Position numbers and translations under genes: made by a program. A stretch of DNA of 64,000 nt, from the NCBI RefSeq assembly GCF_029227915.1, contig NC_079884.1, positions 17,176,001-17,240,000 on the forward strand, given 5' to 3'. Under the pieces are notes generated by a model. The model saw only the letters and a program-made list of their open reading frames with translations. It was not told where the DNA came from and ran no database searches. This document shows, piece after piece, positions 23,251 to 37,357 of the stretch. Numbering within the stretch: position 1 is the first letter of the stretch; the number at the start of each line of letters is the position of its first letter. This DNA is from Hydractinia symbiolongicarpus. Taxonomy: Eukaryota > Cnidaria > Hydrozoa > Anthoathecata > Hydractiniidae.

Positions 23251-26150
23251 GACTTGGGACGTCATCGTTGAGTAAGAGTGGAAGGACTAGACCAATGGTA
23301 ACCTCCGCAGACACGTGGAACCACGTAATTTACGTGTAAGGCCTTTATTACGCGGTTAAAATACATATTACAGCCTTTATAGACCTGTACGAGTATTTCA
23401 CGAAGTTATAAGGCCATGGAGGAATGGAAAACGACTTGAGACCTCGTAGTCCATTGAGGGTTAAAGGACTAGACCAATGGTAAAATGTGGAGACAGGTGG
23501 AACCACGTGATTTATGTGTAAGGCCTTTATTACGCGGGTAAAAGCCATGTTACAGTCTTTATAGACCTGTACGATTATTTCACGAAGGTATAAGGCCATG
23601 TAGCATTGCAAAACGACTTGGGACGTCATCGTTGAGTAAGAGTGGAAGGACTAGACCAATGGTAACCTCCGCAGACACGTGAAACCACGTGATTTACGTC
23701 TAAGGCTCTTATTACGCGGTTAAGGGCCATGTTACAGCCTTTATGAACCTCTACGAGTACTTGACGGTGTTATAAGGCCATGGAGCATTGGAAAACGACC
23801 TGAGACGTCGGAGTCCATTGAGAGTGGAAGGTCTAGACCAATGGTAACCTGTGGAGACAGGTGGAACCACGTGATTTACGTGTAAGGCCGTTATTACGCA
23901 GTTAAAAGCCATGTTACAGTCTTTATAGTCCCGTACGAGTTTTTGAGAGTGTTATAAAGGCATGGAGCATTGGAAAACAACCTGAGTCATCATAGTCCTT
24001 TGAGAGTGGACGGACTAGACCAATGGTAACCTGTGGAGACAGGTGGAACAATGTCATTTACGTGTAAGGCCTTTATTAGGCAGTCAATAGCCATGTTACA
24101 GTCTTTATAGCCCTGAACATGTAGTTGACGGTGTTATAACGCCATGGTGTAATGGCAAACGAATTAGGCGGTATAGTCGAATAAGAGTGAAAGGGCTAGA
24201 CCAATGGTAACCTCCGCAGTCACGTGGAACCATGTAATTTACGTGTAAGGCCTTTATTTCGCGGTTAAGACATATTACAGTGTTTATAGTCCCGTACGAG
24301 TTTTTGACAGTGTTATAAGGGCATGGAGCATTTGAAAACAACCGGAGTCATCATAGTCCTTTGAGAGTGGACGGACTAGACCAATGGTAACATGTGGAGA
24401 CAGGTGGAACAACGTGATTTACGTGTAAGGCCTTTATTAGGCAGTTAATAGCCATGTTACAGTCTTTATAGCCCTGAACATGTAGTTGACGGAGTTATAA
24501 CGCCATGGTGTAATGGCAAACGAATTAGGCGGTATAGTCGAATAAGAGTGAAAGGGCTAGACCAATGGTAACCTCCGCAGTCACGTGGAACCACGTTATT
24601 TACGTGTAAGGCCTTTATTACGCGGTTAAAAGACATATTCAGCCTTTATAGACCTGTACGAGTACTTGACGGTGTTTTAAGGCAATGGAGCATTGCAAAA
24701 CAACTTGGGACGTCGTAGTCCATTGAGAGAGGAAGGACTACACCAATGGTAAAATCCGCAGACACGTGCAGTCACGTGAATTACATGCAAGGCCATTATT
24801 AGGCAGCGAAAGGTCATAAAACATCCTTTAGAGACGGGTACATGTAGTTGGCGGTTATATAACGCCATGGTGCAATGAAAAACGACTTGAGACCTCGTAG
24901 TCCATTGAGGGTTAAAGGACTAGACCAATGGTAAAATGTGGAGACAGGTGGAACCACGTGATTTATGTGTTAGGCCTTTATTACGCGGTTAAAAGCCATG
25001 TTACAGTCTTTATGAACCTGTACGAGTATTTCACGAAGTTATAAGGCCATTGCAAAACGACTTAGGACGTCGTAGTCCATTGAGAGTGGAAGGACTAGAC
25101 CAATGGTAACCTCTGCAGACACGTGGAACTACTTGATTTACGTGTAAAGCTTTTATTACGCGGTTAAAAGCCATATTACAGCTTTTTATAGACCTGTACG
25201 AGTACTTGACGGTGTTTTAAGGCAATGGAGCATTGCAAAACAACTTGGGACGTCGTAGTCCATTGAGAGTGAAAGGACTACACCAATGGTTCCCTCCGCA
25301 GACACATGCAGTCACGTGAATTACATGTAAGGCCATTATTAGGCGGCGAAAGGTCATAAAACAACATCTAGAGACGGGTACATGTAGTTGGCGGTGTTAT
25401 AACGCCATGGTGCAATGGCAAACGAATTAGTCGTCATAATCGAATAAGAGTGGAAGGATTAGACCAATGGTAACCTCCGCAGTCACGTGGAACCACGTGA
25501 TTTACGTGTAAGGCCTTTATTACGCGGTTAAAAGCCATATTACAGCTTTTATAGACCTGTACGAGTATTTCACGAAGTTATAAGGCCATGGCGCAATGGA
25601 AAACGAATTGGGACGTCATCGTTGAGTAAGAGTGGAAGGACTAGACCAATGGTAACTTCCGCAGACACGTAAAACCACGTGACTTACGTCTAAGGCTCTT
25701 ATTACGCGGTTAAAAGCCATGTTACAGCTTTTGTAGACCTGTACGAGTATTTCACGAAGTTATAAGGCCATGGCGCAATGGAAAACGAATTGGGACGTCA
25801 TCGTTGAGTAAGAGTGGAAGGACTAGACCAATGCTAACCTCAGCAGACACGTGAAGCCCCGTTATTTACGTCTAAGGCTCTTATTGCGCGGTTAAAAACC
25901 ATATTACAGCCTTTATAGACCTGTACGAGTATTTCACGAAGTTATAAGGCCATGGAGCAATGGAAAACGAGTTGGGACGTCGTAGTCCATTGAGAGTGGA
26001 AAGACTAGACCAATGGCAACTTCCGCAGACACGTGAAACAACGTGATTTACGTCTAAGGCTCTTACTACGCGGTTAAAAGGCATGTTACAGTCTTTATGA
26101 ACCTCTACGAGTACTTGACGGTGTTTTAGGGCAATGGAGCATTGCAAAAC
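23250..26150. repeat. 2.9-kb higher-order unit, copy 1
   Basis: It is duplicated immediately downstream at offset 2,900. Shared private variants are cggttaagggccatgttaca, ttataaaggcatggagc and caaccggagtcatc. It holds an F-G-C-D-E run followed by C, D, E, H-I, F, and a monomer with a 7-base deletion (aaggccattgcaaaacg, 25,048). Confidence 0.82.
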
Positions 26151-28690
26151 GACTTGGGACGTCATCGTTGAGTAAGAGTGGAAGGACTAGACCAATGGTA
26201 ACCTCCGCAGACACGTGGAACCACGTAATTTACGTGTAAGGCTTTTATTACGCGGTTAAAAGACATATTACAGCCTTTATAGACCTGTACGAGTATTTCA
26301 CGAAGTTATAAGGCCATGGAGCAATGGAAAACGACTTGAGACCTCGTAGTCCATTGAGGGTTAAAGGACTAGACCAATGGTAAAATGTGGAGACAGGTGG
26401 AACCACGTGATTTATGTGTAAGGCCTTTATTACGCGGGTAAAAGCCATGTTACAGTCTTTATAGACCTGTACGATTATTTCACGAAGTTATAAGGGCATG
26501 GAACATTGCAAAACGACTTAGGACGTCATCGTTGAGTGAGAGTGGAAGGACTAGACCAATGGTAACCTCCGCAGACACGTGAAACCACGTGATTTACGTC
26601 TAAGGCTCTTATTACGCGGTTAAGGGCCATGTTACAGCCTTTATGAACCTCTACGAGTACTTGACGGTGTTATAAGGCCATGGAGCATTGGAAAACGACC
26701 TGAGACGTCGGAGTCCATTGAGAGTGGAAGGTCTAGACCAATGGTAACCTGTGGAGACAGGTGGAACCACGTGATTTACGTGTAAGGCCGTTATTACGCA
26801 GTTAAAAGCCATGTTACAGTCTTTATAGTCCCGTACGAGTTTTTGAGAGTGTTATAAAGGCATGGAGCATTGGAAAACAACCTGAGTCATCATAGTCCTT
26901 TGAGAGTGGACGGACTAGACCAATGGTAACCTGTGGAGACAGGTGGAACAATGTCATTTACGTGTAAGGCCTTTATTAGGCAGTCAATAGCCATGTTACA
27001 GTCTTTATAGCCCTGAACATGTAGTTGACGGTGTTATAACGCCATGGTGTAATGGCAAACGAATTAGGCGGTATAGTCGAATAAGAGTGAAAGGGCTAGA
27101 CCAATGGTAACCTCCGCAGTCACGTGGAACCATGTAATTTACGTGTAAGGCCTTTATTACGCGGTTAAAAGACATATTACAGTGTTTATAGTCCCGTACG
27201 AGTTTTTGACAGTGTTATAAGGGCATGGAGCATTTGAAAACAACCGGAGTCATCATAGTCCTTTGAGAGTGGACGGACTAGACCAATGGTAACATGTGGA
27301 GACAGGTGGAACAACGTGATTTACGTGTAAGGCCTTTATTAGGCAGTTAATAGCCATGTTACAGTCTTTATAGCCCTGAACATGCAGTTGACGGAGTTAT
27401 AACGCCATGGTGTAATGGCAAACGAATTAGGCGGTATAGTCGAATAAGAGTGAAAGGGCTAGACCAATGGTAACCTCCGCAGACACGTGGAACCACGTGA
27501 TTTATGTGTAAGGCCTTTATTACGCGGTTAAAAGCCATGTTACAGTCTTTATGAACCTGTACGAGTAATTCACGAAGTTATAAGGCCATTGCAAAACGAC
27601 TTAGGACGTCGTAGTCCATTGAGAGTGGAAGGACTAGACCAATGGTAACCTCTGCAGACACGTGGAACTACGTGATTTACGTGTAAAGCTTTTATTACGC
27701 GGTTAAAAGCCATATTACAGCTTTTTATAGACCTGTACGAGTGTTTGACGGTCTTATAACGCTATGGAGCATTGGAAAACGACTTGGGACGTCGTAGTCC
27801 ATTGAGAGTGAAAGGACTACACCAATGGTTCCCTCCGCAGACACATGCAGTCACGTGAATTACATGTAAGGCGTTTATTAGGCAGGGAAAGGTCATAAAA
27901 CAACATCTAGAGACGGGTACATGTAGTTGGCGGTGTTATAACGCCATGGTGCAATGGCAAACGAATTAGTCGTCATAATCGAATAAGAGTGGAAGGATTA
28001 GACCAATGGTAGCCTCCGCAGTCACGTGGAACCACGTGATTTACGTGTAAGGCCTTTATTACGCGGTTAAAAGCAATATTACAGCTTTTATAGACCTGTA
28101 CGAGTATTTCACGAAGTTATAAGGCCATGGCGCAATGGAAAACGAATTGGGACGTCATCGTTGAGTAAGAGTGGAAGGACTAGACCAATGGTAACTTCCG
28201 CAGACACGTGAAACCACGTGACTTACGTCTAAGGCTCTTATTACGCGGTTAAAAGCCATGTTACAGCTTTTGTAGACCTGTACGAGTATTTCACGAAGTT
28301 ATAAGGCCATGGCGCAATGGAAAACGAATTGGGACGTCATCGTTGAGTAAGAGTGGAAGGACTAGACCAATGCTAACCTCCGCAGACACGTGAAGCCCCG
28401 TTATTTACGTCTAAGGCTCTTATTGCGCGGTGAAAAACCATATTACAGCCTTTATAGACCTGTACGAGTATTTCACGAAGTTATAAGGCCATGGAGCAAT
28501 GGAAAACGACTTGGGACGTCGTAGTCCATTGAGAGTGGAAAGACTAGACCAATGGCAACGTCCGCAGATACGTGAAACAACGTGATTTACGTCTAAGGCT
28601 CTTATTACGCGGTTAAAAGGCATGTTACAGTCTTTATGAACCTCTACGAGTACTTGACGGTGTTTTAAGGCAATGGAGCATTGCAAAACG
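26151..28690. repeat. 2.9-kb higher-order unit, copy 2 with a two-monomer deletion
   Basis: It matches copy 1 at offset 2,900 up to about 27.5 kb and at offset 2,539 after that. About 361 bases (two monomers, including the type I copy at 24,769) are therefore absent here. The 7-base deletion monomer is shared (27,589). Confidence 0.82.
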
Positions 28691-30070
28691 ACTTGGGACG
28701 TCGTAGCCCATTGAGAGTGGAAGGACTACACCAATGGTAAAATTCGCAGACACGTGCAGTCACGTGAATTACATGTAAGGCCATTATTAGGCAGCGAAAG
28801 GTCATAAAACATCCTTTAGAGACGGGTACATGTAGTTGGCGGTTATATTACGCCATGGTGCAATGGAAAACGAATTGGGACGTCATAGTCGAGTGAGAGT
28901 TGAAGGACTAGACCAATGGTAACCTCCGCAGACACGTGAAACAACGTGATTTACGTGTAAGGCCTTTATTACGCAGTTAAAGGCCATGTTACAGTCTTTA
29001 TAGACCTGTACGATTATTTCACGAAGTTATAAGGCCCTGTAGCATTGCAAAACGACTTGGGACGTCGTAGTCCATTGAGAGTGGAGGGACTAGACCAATG
29101 GTAACCTCCGCAGACACGTGAAACCACGTGATTTACGTGTAAGGCCTTTATTAGGCAGTTAATAGCCATGTTACAGTCTTTATAGCCCTGAACATGTAGT
29201 TGACGGTGTTATAACGCCATGGTGTAATGGCAAACGAATTAGGCGGTATAGTCGAATAAGAGTGAAAGTGCTAGACCAATGGTAACCTCCGCAGTCACGT
29301 GGAACCACGTGATTTACGTCTAAGGCTCTTATTACGCGGTTAAAAGCCATGTTACAGTCTTTATGAACCTGTACGAGTATTTGACGGTGTTATAAGGCCA
29401 TGGAGCATTGTAAAAAACGACCTGAGACGTCGGAGTCCATTGAGAGTGGAAGGACTAGACCAATGGTAACCTGTGGAGACAGGTGAAACCACGTGATTAA
29501 CGTGTAAGGCCTTTATTGCGCAGTTAAAGGCCATGTTACAGTCTTTATAGATCTGTACGATTATTTCACGAAGTTATAAGGCCATGTAGCATTGCAAAAC
29601 GACTTGGGACGTCGTAGTCCATTGAGAGTGGAAGGACTAGGCCAATGGTAACCTCCGCAGACACGTGGAACCACGTAATTTACGTGTAAGGCCTTTATTA
29701 CGCGGTTAAAAGACATATTACAGCCTTTATAGACCTGTACGAGTATTTCACGAAGTTATAAGGGCATGGAGCATTGAGAAACGACTTAAGACCTCGTAGT
29801 CCATTGAGGGTTAAAGGACTAGACCAATGGTAAAATGTGGAGACAGGTGGAACCACGTGATTTATGTGTAAGGCCTTTATTACGCGGTTAAAAGACATAT
29901 TACAGCCTTTATAGACCTGTACGAGTATTTCACGAAGTTATAAGGGCATGGAGCATTGGGAAACGACTTAAGACCTCGTAGTCCATTGAGGGTTAAAGGA
30001 CTAGACCAATGGTAAAATGTGGAGACAGGTGGAACCACGTGATTTACGTGTAAGGTCTTTATTACGCAGT
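28690..30070. repeat. Mosaic stretch: I, A, D, B, A, E, E
   Basis: 28.9-29.25 kb matches the first 350 bases of the window, including the shared variant ggccctgtagcattgc (148 and 29,034). 29.3-30.07 kb resembles 14.4-14.99 kb with one E monomer duplicated (29.70 and 29.88 kb). No gene seen. Confidence 0.65.
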
Positions 30071-31775
30071 TAAAAGCCATGTTACAGTCTTTATAGTCCC
30101 GTACGAGTTTTTGCCAGTGTTATAAGGCCATGGAGCATTGGAAAACGACCTGAGACGTCGGAGTTCATTGAGAGTGGAAGGTCTAGACCAATGGTAACCT
30201 GTGGAGACAGGTGGAACCACGTGATTTACGTGTAAGGCCTTTATTAGGCAGTTAATAGCCATGTTACAGTCTTTATAGCCCTGAACATGTAGTTGACGGT
30301 GTTATAACGCAAAGGTGTAATGGCAAACGAATTAGGCGGTATAGTCGAATAAGAGTGAAAGGACTAGACCAATGGTAACTTCCGCAGACAGGTGAAACAA
30401 CGTGATTTACGTCTAAGGCTCTTATTACGCGGTTAAAAGCCATGTTACAGTCTTTATGAACCTCTACGAGTACTTGACGGTGTTTTAAGGCAATGGAGCA
30501 TTGCAAAACGACTTGGGACGTCGTAGCACATTGAGAGTGGAAGGACTACACCAATGGTAAAATCCGCAGACACGTGCAGTCACGTGAATTACATGTAAGG
30601 CCATTATTAGGCAGCGAAAGGTCATAAAACATCCTTTAGAGACGGGTACATGTAGTTGGCGGGTATATTACGCCATGGTGCAATGGAAAACGAATTGGGA
30701 CGTCATAGTCGAGTGAGAGTTGAAGGACTGGACCAATGGTAACCTCCGCAGACACGTGAAACCTCGTGATTTTCGTCTAAGGCCTTTATTACGCAGTTAA
30801 TGGCCATGTTACAGTCTTTGTAAACCTGTACGATTATTTCACGAAGTTATAAGGCCATGTAGCATTGCAAAACGACTTGGGACGTCGTAGTCCATTGAGA
30901 GTGGAAGGACTAGACCAATGGTAACCTCCGCAGACACGTGAATCCACGTGATTTACGTCTAAGGCTCTTATTACGCGGTTAAAAGCCATGTTACAGTCTT
31001 TATGAACCTGTACGAGTATTTGACGGTGTTATAAGGCCATGGAGCATTGGAAAACGACCTGAGACGTAGGAGTCCATTGAGAGTGGAAGGTCTAGACCAC
31101 TGGTAACCTGTGGAGACAGGTGGAACCACGTGATTTACGTCTAAGGCCTTTATTACGCAGTTAATGGCCATGTTACAGTCTTTATAAACCTGTACGATTA
31201 TTTCACGAAGTTATAAGGCGATGTAGCAATGCAAAACGACTTGGGACGTCGTAGTCCATTGAGAGTGGAAGGACTAGACCAATGGTAACCTCCGTAGACA
31301 CGTGCAGTCACGTGAATTACATGTAAGGCCATTATTAGGCAGCGAAAGGTCATAAAAACATCCTTTAGAGACGGGTACATGTAGTTGACGGTTATATTAC
31401 GCCATGGTGCAATGGAAAACTAATTAGGACGTCATAGTCGAGTGAGAGTTGAAGGACTGGACCAATGGTAACCTCCGCAGACACGTGAAACCTCGTGATT
31501 TTTGTCTAAGGCCTTTATTACGCAGTTAATGGCCATGTTACAGTCTTTATAAACCTGTACGATTATTTCACGAAGTTATAAGGCCATGTAGCATTGCAAA
31601 ACGACTTGGGACGTCGTAGTCCATTGAGAGTGGAAGGACTAGACCAATGGTAACCTCCGCAGACACGTGAATCCACGTGATTTACGTCTAAGGCTCTTAT
31701 TACGCGGTTAAAAGCCATGTTACCGTCTTTATGAACCTGTACGAGTATTTGACGGTGTTATAAGGGCATGGAGCA
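30070..31775. repeat. 1.7-kb higher-order unit, copy 1 (offset 2,002)
   Basis: It is nearly identical to 32,072-33,777. Shared private variants include aacgcaaaggtgtaatgg, ggcgggtatattacgcc, aaggcgatgtagcaatgc and cataaaaacatcc. Inside it, two type I copies lie 728 bases (four monomers) apart. Confidence 0.87.
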
Positions 31776-32071
31776 TTGCAAAACGACTTAGGACGTCATC
31801 GTTGAGTAAGAGTGGAAGGACTAGACCAATGGTAACCTCCGCAGACACGTGAAACCAAGTGATTTACGTCTAAGGCTCTTATTACGCGGTTAAAGGCCAT
31901 GTTACAGCCTTTATGAACCTCTACGAGTACTTGACGGTGTTATAAGGCCATGGAGCATTGGAAAACGACCTGAGACGTCGGAGTCCATTGAGAGTGGAAG
32001 GTCTAGACCAATGGTAACCTGTGGAGACAGGTGGAACCACGTGATTTACGTGTAAAGCCGTTATTACGCAG
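31776..32071. repeat. 297-bp link between the two 1.7-kb copies
   Basis: About 1.6 monomers of F right half, G and C left half join the copies. They match the F-G-C run found elsewhere, so the link is itself normal satellite. Confidence 0.7.
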
Positions 32072-33777
32072 TTAAAAGCCATGTTACAGTCTTTATAGTC
32101 CCGTACGAGTTTTTGCCAGTGTTATAAGGCCATGGAGCATTGGAAAACGACCTGAGACGTCGGAGTCCATTGAGAGTGGAAGGTCTAGACCAATGGTAAC
32201 CTGTGGAGACAGGTGGAACCACGTGATTTACGTGTAAGGCCTTTATTAGGCAGTTAATAGCCATGTTACAGTCTTTATAGCCCTGAACATGTAGTTGACG
32301 GTGTTATAACGCAAAGGTGTAATGGCAAACGAATTAGGCGGTATAGTCGAATAAGAGTGAAAGGACTAGACCAATGGTAACTTCCGCAGACAGGTGAAAC
32401 AACGTGATTTACGTCTAAGGCTCTTATTACGCGGTTAAAAGCCATGTTACAGTCTTTATGAACCTCTACGAGTACTTGACGGTGTTTTAAGGCAATGGAG
32501 CATTGCAAAACGACTTGGGACGTCGTAGCACATTGAGAGTGGAAGGACTACACCAATGGTAAAATCCGCAGACACGTGCAGTCACGTGAATTACATGTAA
32601 GGCCATTATTAGGCAGCGAAAGGTCATAAAACATCCTTTAGAGACGGGTACATGTAGTTGGCGGGTATATTACGCCATGGTGCAATGGAAAACGAATTGG
32701 GACGTCATAGTCGAGTGAGAGTTGAAGGACTGGACCAATGGTAACCTCCGCAGACACGTGAAACCTCGTGATTTTCGTCTAAGGCCTTTATTACGCAGTT
32801 AATGGCCATGTTACAGTCTTTATAAACCTGTACGATTATTTCACGAAGTTATAAGGCCATGTAGCATTGCAAAACGACTTGGGACGTCGTAGTCCATTGA
32901 GAGTGGAAGGACTAGACCAATGGTAACCTCCGCAGACACGTGAATCCACGTGATTTACGTCTAAGGCTCTTATTACGCAGTTAAAAGCCATGTTACAGTC
33001 TTTATGAACCTGTACGAGTATTTGACGGTGTTATAAGGCCATGGAGCATTGGAAAACGACCTGAGACGTAGGAGTCCATTGAGAGTGGAAGGTCTAGACC
33101 ACTGGTAACCTGTGGAGACAGGTGGAACCACGTGATTTACGTCTAAGGCCTTTATTACGCAGTTAATGGCCATGTTACAGTCTTTATAAACCTGTACGAT
33201 TATTTCACGAAGTTATAAGGCGATGTAGCAATGCAAAACGACTTGGGACGTCGTAATCCATTGAGAGTGGAAGGACTAGACCAATGGTAACCTCCGCAGA
33301 CACGTGCAGTCACGTGAATTACATGTAAGGCCATTATTAGGCAGCGAAAGGTCATAAAAACATCCTTTAGAGACGGGTACATGTAGTTGGCGGTTATATT
33401 ACGCCATGGTGCAATGGAAAACTAATTGGGACGTCATAGTCGAGTGAGAGTTGAAGGACTGGACCAATGGTAACCTCCGCAGACACGTGAAACCTCGTGA
33501 TTTTTGTCTAAGGCCTTTATTACGCAGTTAATGGCCATGTTACAGTCTTTATAAACCTGTACGATTATTTCACGAAGTTATAAGGCCATGTAGCATTGCA
33601 AAACGACTTGGGACGTCGTAGTCCATTGAGAGTGGAAGGACTAGACCAATGGTAACCTCCGCAGACACGTGAATCCACGTGATTTACGTCTAAGGCTCTT
33701 ATTACGCGGTTAAAAGCCATGTTACCGTCTTTATTAACCTGTACGAGTATTTGACGGTGTTATAATGGCATGGAGCA
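32072..33777. repeat. 1.7-kb higher-order unit, copy 2
   Basis: This is the partner of 30,070-31,775. The few differences I saw include tctttataaacc against tctttgtaaacc (32,820/30,820), tccgcagac against tccgtagac, and gtaatcc against gtagtcc (33,254). It looks like one of the youngest duplications in the window. Confidence 0.87.
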
Positions 33778-36232
33778 TTGGAAAACGACCTGAGACGTAG
33801 GAGTCCATTGAGAGTGGAAGGTCTAGACCAATGGTAACCTGTGGAGACAGGTGGAACCACGTGATTTACGTGTAAGGCGTTTATTAGGCAGTTAATATCC
33901 ATGTTACAGTCTTTATAGCCCTGAACATATAGTTGAAGGTGTTATAACGCCATGGTGTAATGGCAAACGAATTAGGCGGTATATTCGAGTAAGAGTGGAA
34001 GGACTAGACCAATGGTTACCTCCGCAGACACGTGGAACCACGTAATTTACGTGTAAGGCCTTTATTACGCGGTTAAAAGACATATTACAGCCTTTATAGA
34101 CCTGTACGAGTATTTCACGAAGTTATAAGGCCATGGAGCAATGGAAAACGAATTGAGACCTCGTAGTCCATTGAGGGTTAAAGGACTAGACCAATGGTAA
34201 AATGTGGAGACAGGTGGAACCACGTGATTTACGTGTAAGGCCGTTATTACGCAGTGTCTTTATAGTCCCGTACGAGTTTTTGAGAGTGTTATAAGGGCAT
34301 AGAGCAATGGAAAACAACCTGAGTCATCATAGTCCTTTGAGAGTGGACGGACTAGACCAATGGTAACATGTGGAGACAGGTGGAACAACGTGATTTACGT
34401 GTAAGGCCTTTATTAGGCAGTTAATAGCCATGTTACAGTCTTTATAGCCCTGAACATGTAGTTGACGGTGTTATAACGCCATGGTGTAATGGCAAACGAA
34501 TTAGGCGGTATAGTCGAATAAGAGTGAAAGAGCTAGACCAATGGTAACCTCCGCAGTCACGTGGAACCATGTAATTTACGTGTAAGGCCTTTATTACGCG
34601 GTTAAAAGACATATTCAGCCTTTATAGACCTGTACGAGTATTTCACGAAGTTATAAGGCCATGGAGCAATGGAAAACGACTTGGGACGTCGTAGCCCATT
34701 GAGAGTGGAAGGACTACACCAATGCTAAAATCCGCAGACACGTGCAGGCACGTGAATTACATGTAAGGCCATTATTAGGCAGCGAAAGGTCATAAAACAT
34801 CCTTTAGAGACGGGTACATGTAGTTGGCGGTTATATAACGCCATGGTGCAATGGAAAACGAATTGGGACGTCATAGTCGAGTAAGAGTGGAAGGACTAGA
34901 CCAATGGTTACCTCCGCAGACACGTGAAACCACGTGATTTACGTCTAAAGCTCTAATTACGCGGTTAAAAGCCATGTTACAGTCTTTATGAACCTGTACG
35001 AGTATTTGACGGTGTTATAAGGCCATGGAGCATTGTAAAAAACGACCTGAGACGTCGGAGTCCATTGAGAGTGGAAGGACTAGACCAATGGTAACCTGTG
35101 GAGACAGGTGAAACCACGTGATGTACGTGTAAGGCCTTTATTACGCAGTTAAAGGCCATGTTACAGTCTTTATAGACCTGTACGATTATTTCACGATGTT
35201 ATAAGACCATGTAGCATTGCAAAACGACTTGGGACGTCATCGTTGAGTAAGAGTGGAAGGACTAGACCAATGGTAACCTCCGCAGACACGTGGAACCACG
35301 TAATTTACGTGTAAGGCCTTTATTACGCGGTTAAAAGACATATTACAGCCTTTATAGACCTGTACGAGTATTTCACGAAGTTATAAGGCCAAGGAGCAAT
35401 GGAAAACGACTAGAGACCTCGTAGTCCATTGAGGTTTAAAGGACTAGACCAATGGAAAAATGTGGAGACAGGTGGAACCACGCGATTTATGTGTAAGGCA
35501 TTTTTTACGCGGTTAAAAGCCATATTACAGCTTTTATAAACCTGTACGAGTATTTCACGAAGTTATAAGGTCCTGGCGCAATGGAAAACGAATTGGGACG
35601 TCATCGTTGAGTAAGAGTGGAAGGACTAGACCAATGCTAACCTCCGCAGACACGTGAAGCCCTGTTATTTACGTCTAAAGCTCTTATTACGCGGTTAAAA
35701 ACCATATTACAGCCTTTATAGACCTGTACGAGTATTTCACAAAGTTATAAGGCCATGGAGCAATGGAAAACGACTTGGGACGTCGTAGTCCATTGAGATT
35801 GGAAGGACTAGACCAATGGTAACTTCCGCAGACACGTGAAAGAACGTGATTTACGTCTAAGGCTCTTATTACGCGGTTAAAAGCCATGTTACAGTCTTTA
35901 TGAACCTCTACGAGTACTTGACGGTGTTTTAAGGCAATGGAGCATTGCAAAACGACTTGGGATGTCGTAGCCCATTGAGAGTGGAAGGACTACACCAATG
36001 GTAACCTGTGGAGACAGGTGAAACCACGTGATTTACGTGTAAGGCCTTTATTTCGCAGTTAAAGGCCATGTTACAGTCTTTATAGACCTGTACGATTATT
36101 TCACGAAGTTATAAGACCATGTAGCATTGCAAAACGACTTGGGACGTCATCGTTGAGTAAGAGTGGAAGGACTAGACCAATGGTAACCTCCGCAGACACG
36201 TGGAACCACGTAATTTACGTGTAAGGCTCTTA
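33777..36232. repeat. Mosaic stretch with an X/Y-junction copy at 34,985-35,960
   Basis: 33.78-34.2 kb matches the B, D, E run near 2.35-2.75 kb. 34,985-35,820 matches 7,757-8,592 (offset 27,229). 35.69-35.95 kb matches 4.27-4.53 kb. A 16-bp deletion lies at 34,255. No gene seen. Confidence 0.68.
34253..34258. repeat. 16-bp deletion inside a type C monomer
   Basis: The text reads ttattacgcagtgtctttat where sister copies have sixteen more bases (taaaagccatgttaca) after gcagt. The loss removes the conserved gttaaaagcc core from this one monomer. Confidence 0.78.
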
Positions 36233-37357
36233 TTACGCGGTTAAAGGCCATGTTACAGCCTTTATGAACCTCTAGGAGTACTTGACGGTGTTATAAGGCC
36301 ATGGAGCATTGGAAAACGACCTGAGACGTCGGAGTCCATTGAGAGTGGAAGGACTAGACCAATGGTAACCTCCGCAGACACGTGAAACCACGTGATTTAC
36401 GTCTAAGGCTCTTATTACGCGGTTAAAAGCCATGTTACAGTCTTTATGAACCTCTACGAGTACTTGACGGTGTTTTAAGGCAATGGAGCATTGCACAACG
36501 ACTTGGGACGTCGTAGCCCATTGAGAGTGGAAGGACTACACCAATGGTAAAATCCGCAGACACGTGCAGTCACGTGAATTACATGTAAGGCCATTATTAG
36601 GCAGCGAAAGGTCATAAAACATCCTTTAGAGACGGGTACATGTAGTTGGCGGTTATATTACGCCATGGTGCAATGGAAAACGAATTGGGACGTCATAGTC
36701 GAGTGAGAGTTGAAGGACTGGACCAATGGTAACCTCTGCAGACACGTGAATCCACGTGATTTACGTCTAAGGCTCTTATTACGCGGTTAAAAGCCATGTT
36801 ACAGTCTTTATGAACCTGTACGAGTATTTGACAGTGTTATAAGGCCATGGAGCATTGGAAAACGACCTGAGACGTAGGAGTCCATTGAGAGTGGAAGGTC
36901 TAGACCAATGGTAACCTGTGGAGACAGGTGGAACCACGTGATTTACGTGTAAGGCGTTTATTAGGCAGTTAATAGCCATGTTACAGTCTTTATAGCCCTG
37001 AACATGTAGTTGACGGTGTTATAACGCCATGGTGTAATGGCAAACGAATTAGGCGGTATAGTCGAATAAGAGTGAAAGGGCTAGGCCAATGGTAACCTCT
37101 GCAGTCACGTGGAACCACGTAATTTACGTGTAAGGCCTTTATTACGCGGTTAAAAGACATATTACAGCCTTTATAGACCTGTACGAGTATTTCACGAAGT
37201 TATAAGGCCATGGAGCAATGAAAAACGACTTGAGACCTCGTAGTCCATTGAGGGTTAAGGGACTAGACCAATGGTAAAATGTGGAGACAGGTGGAACCAC
37301 GTGATTAACGTCTAAGGCTCTTATTACGCGGTTAAAAGCCATGTTACAGTCTTTATG
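36232..37357. repeat. Dispersed 1.1-kb segment, copy 3 of 3
   Basis: It matches 10,100-11,225 at offset 26,132, with the type I copy at 36,567 in register with 10,435 and 21,509. Confidence 0.78.

Noticed and set aside
25140-25155. AAGCTT sites as a class-wide HindIII satellite mark
   Set aside because: Seen only in a small subtype (25.1, 27.7 and 38.0 kb), so it does not define the family.
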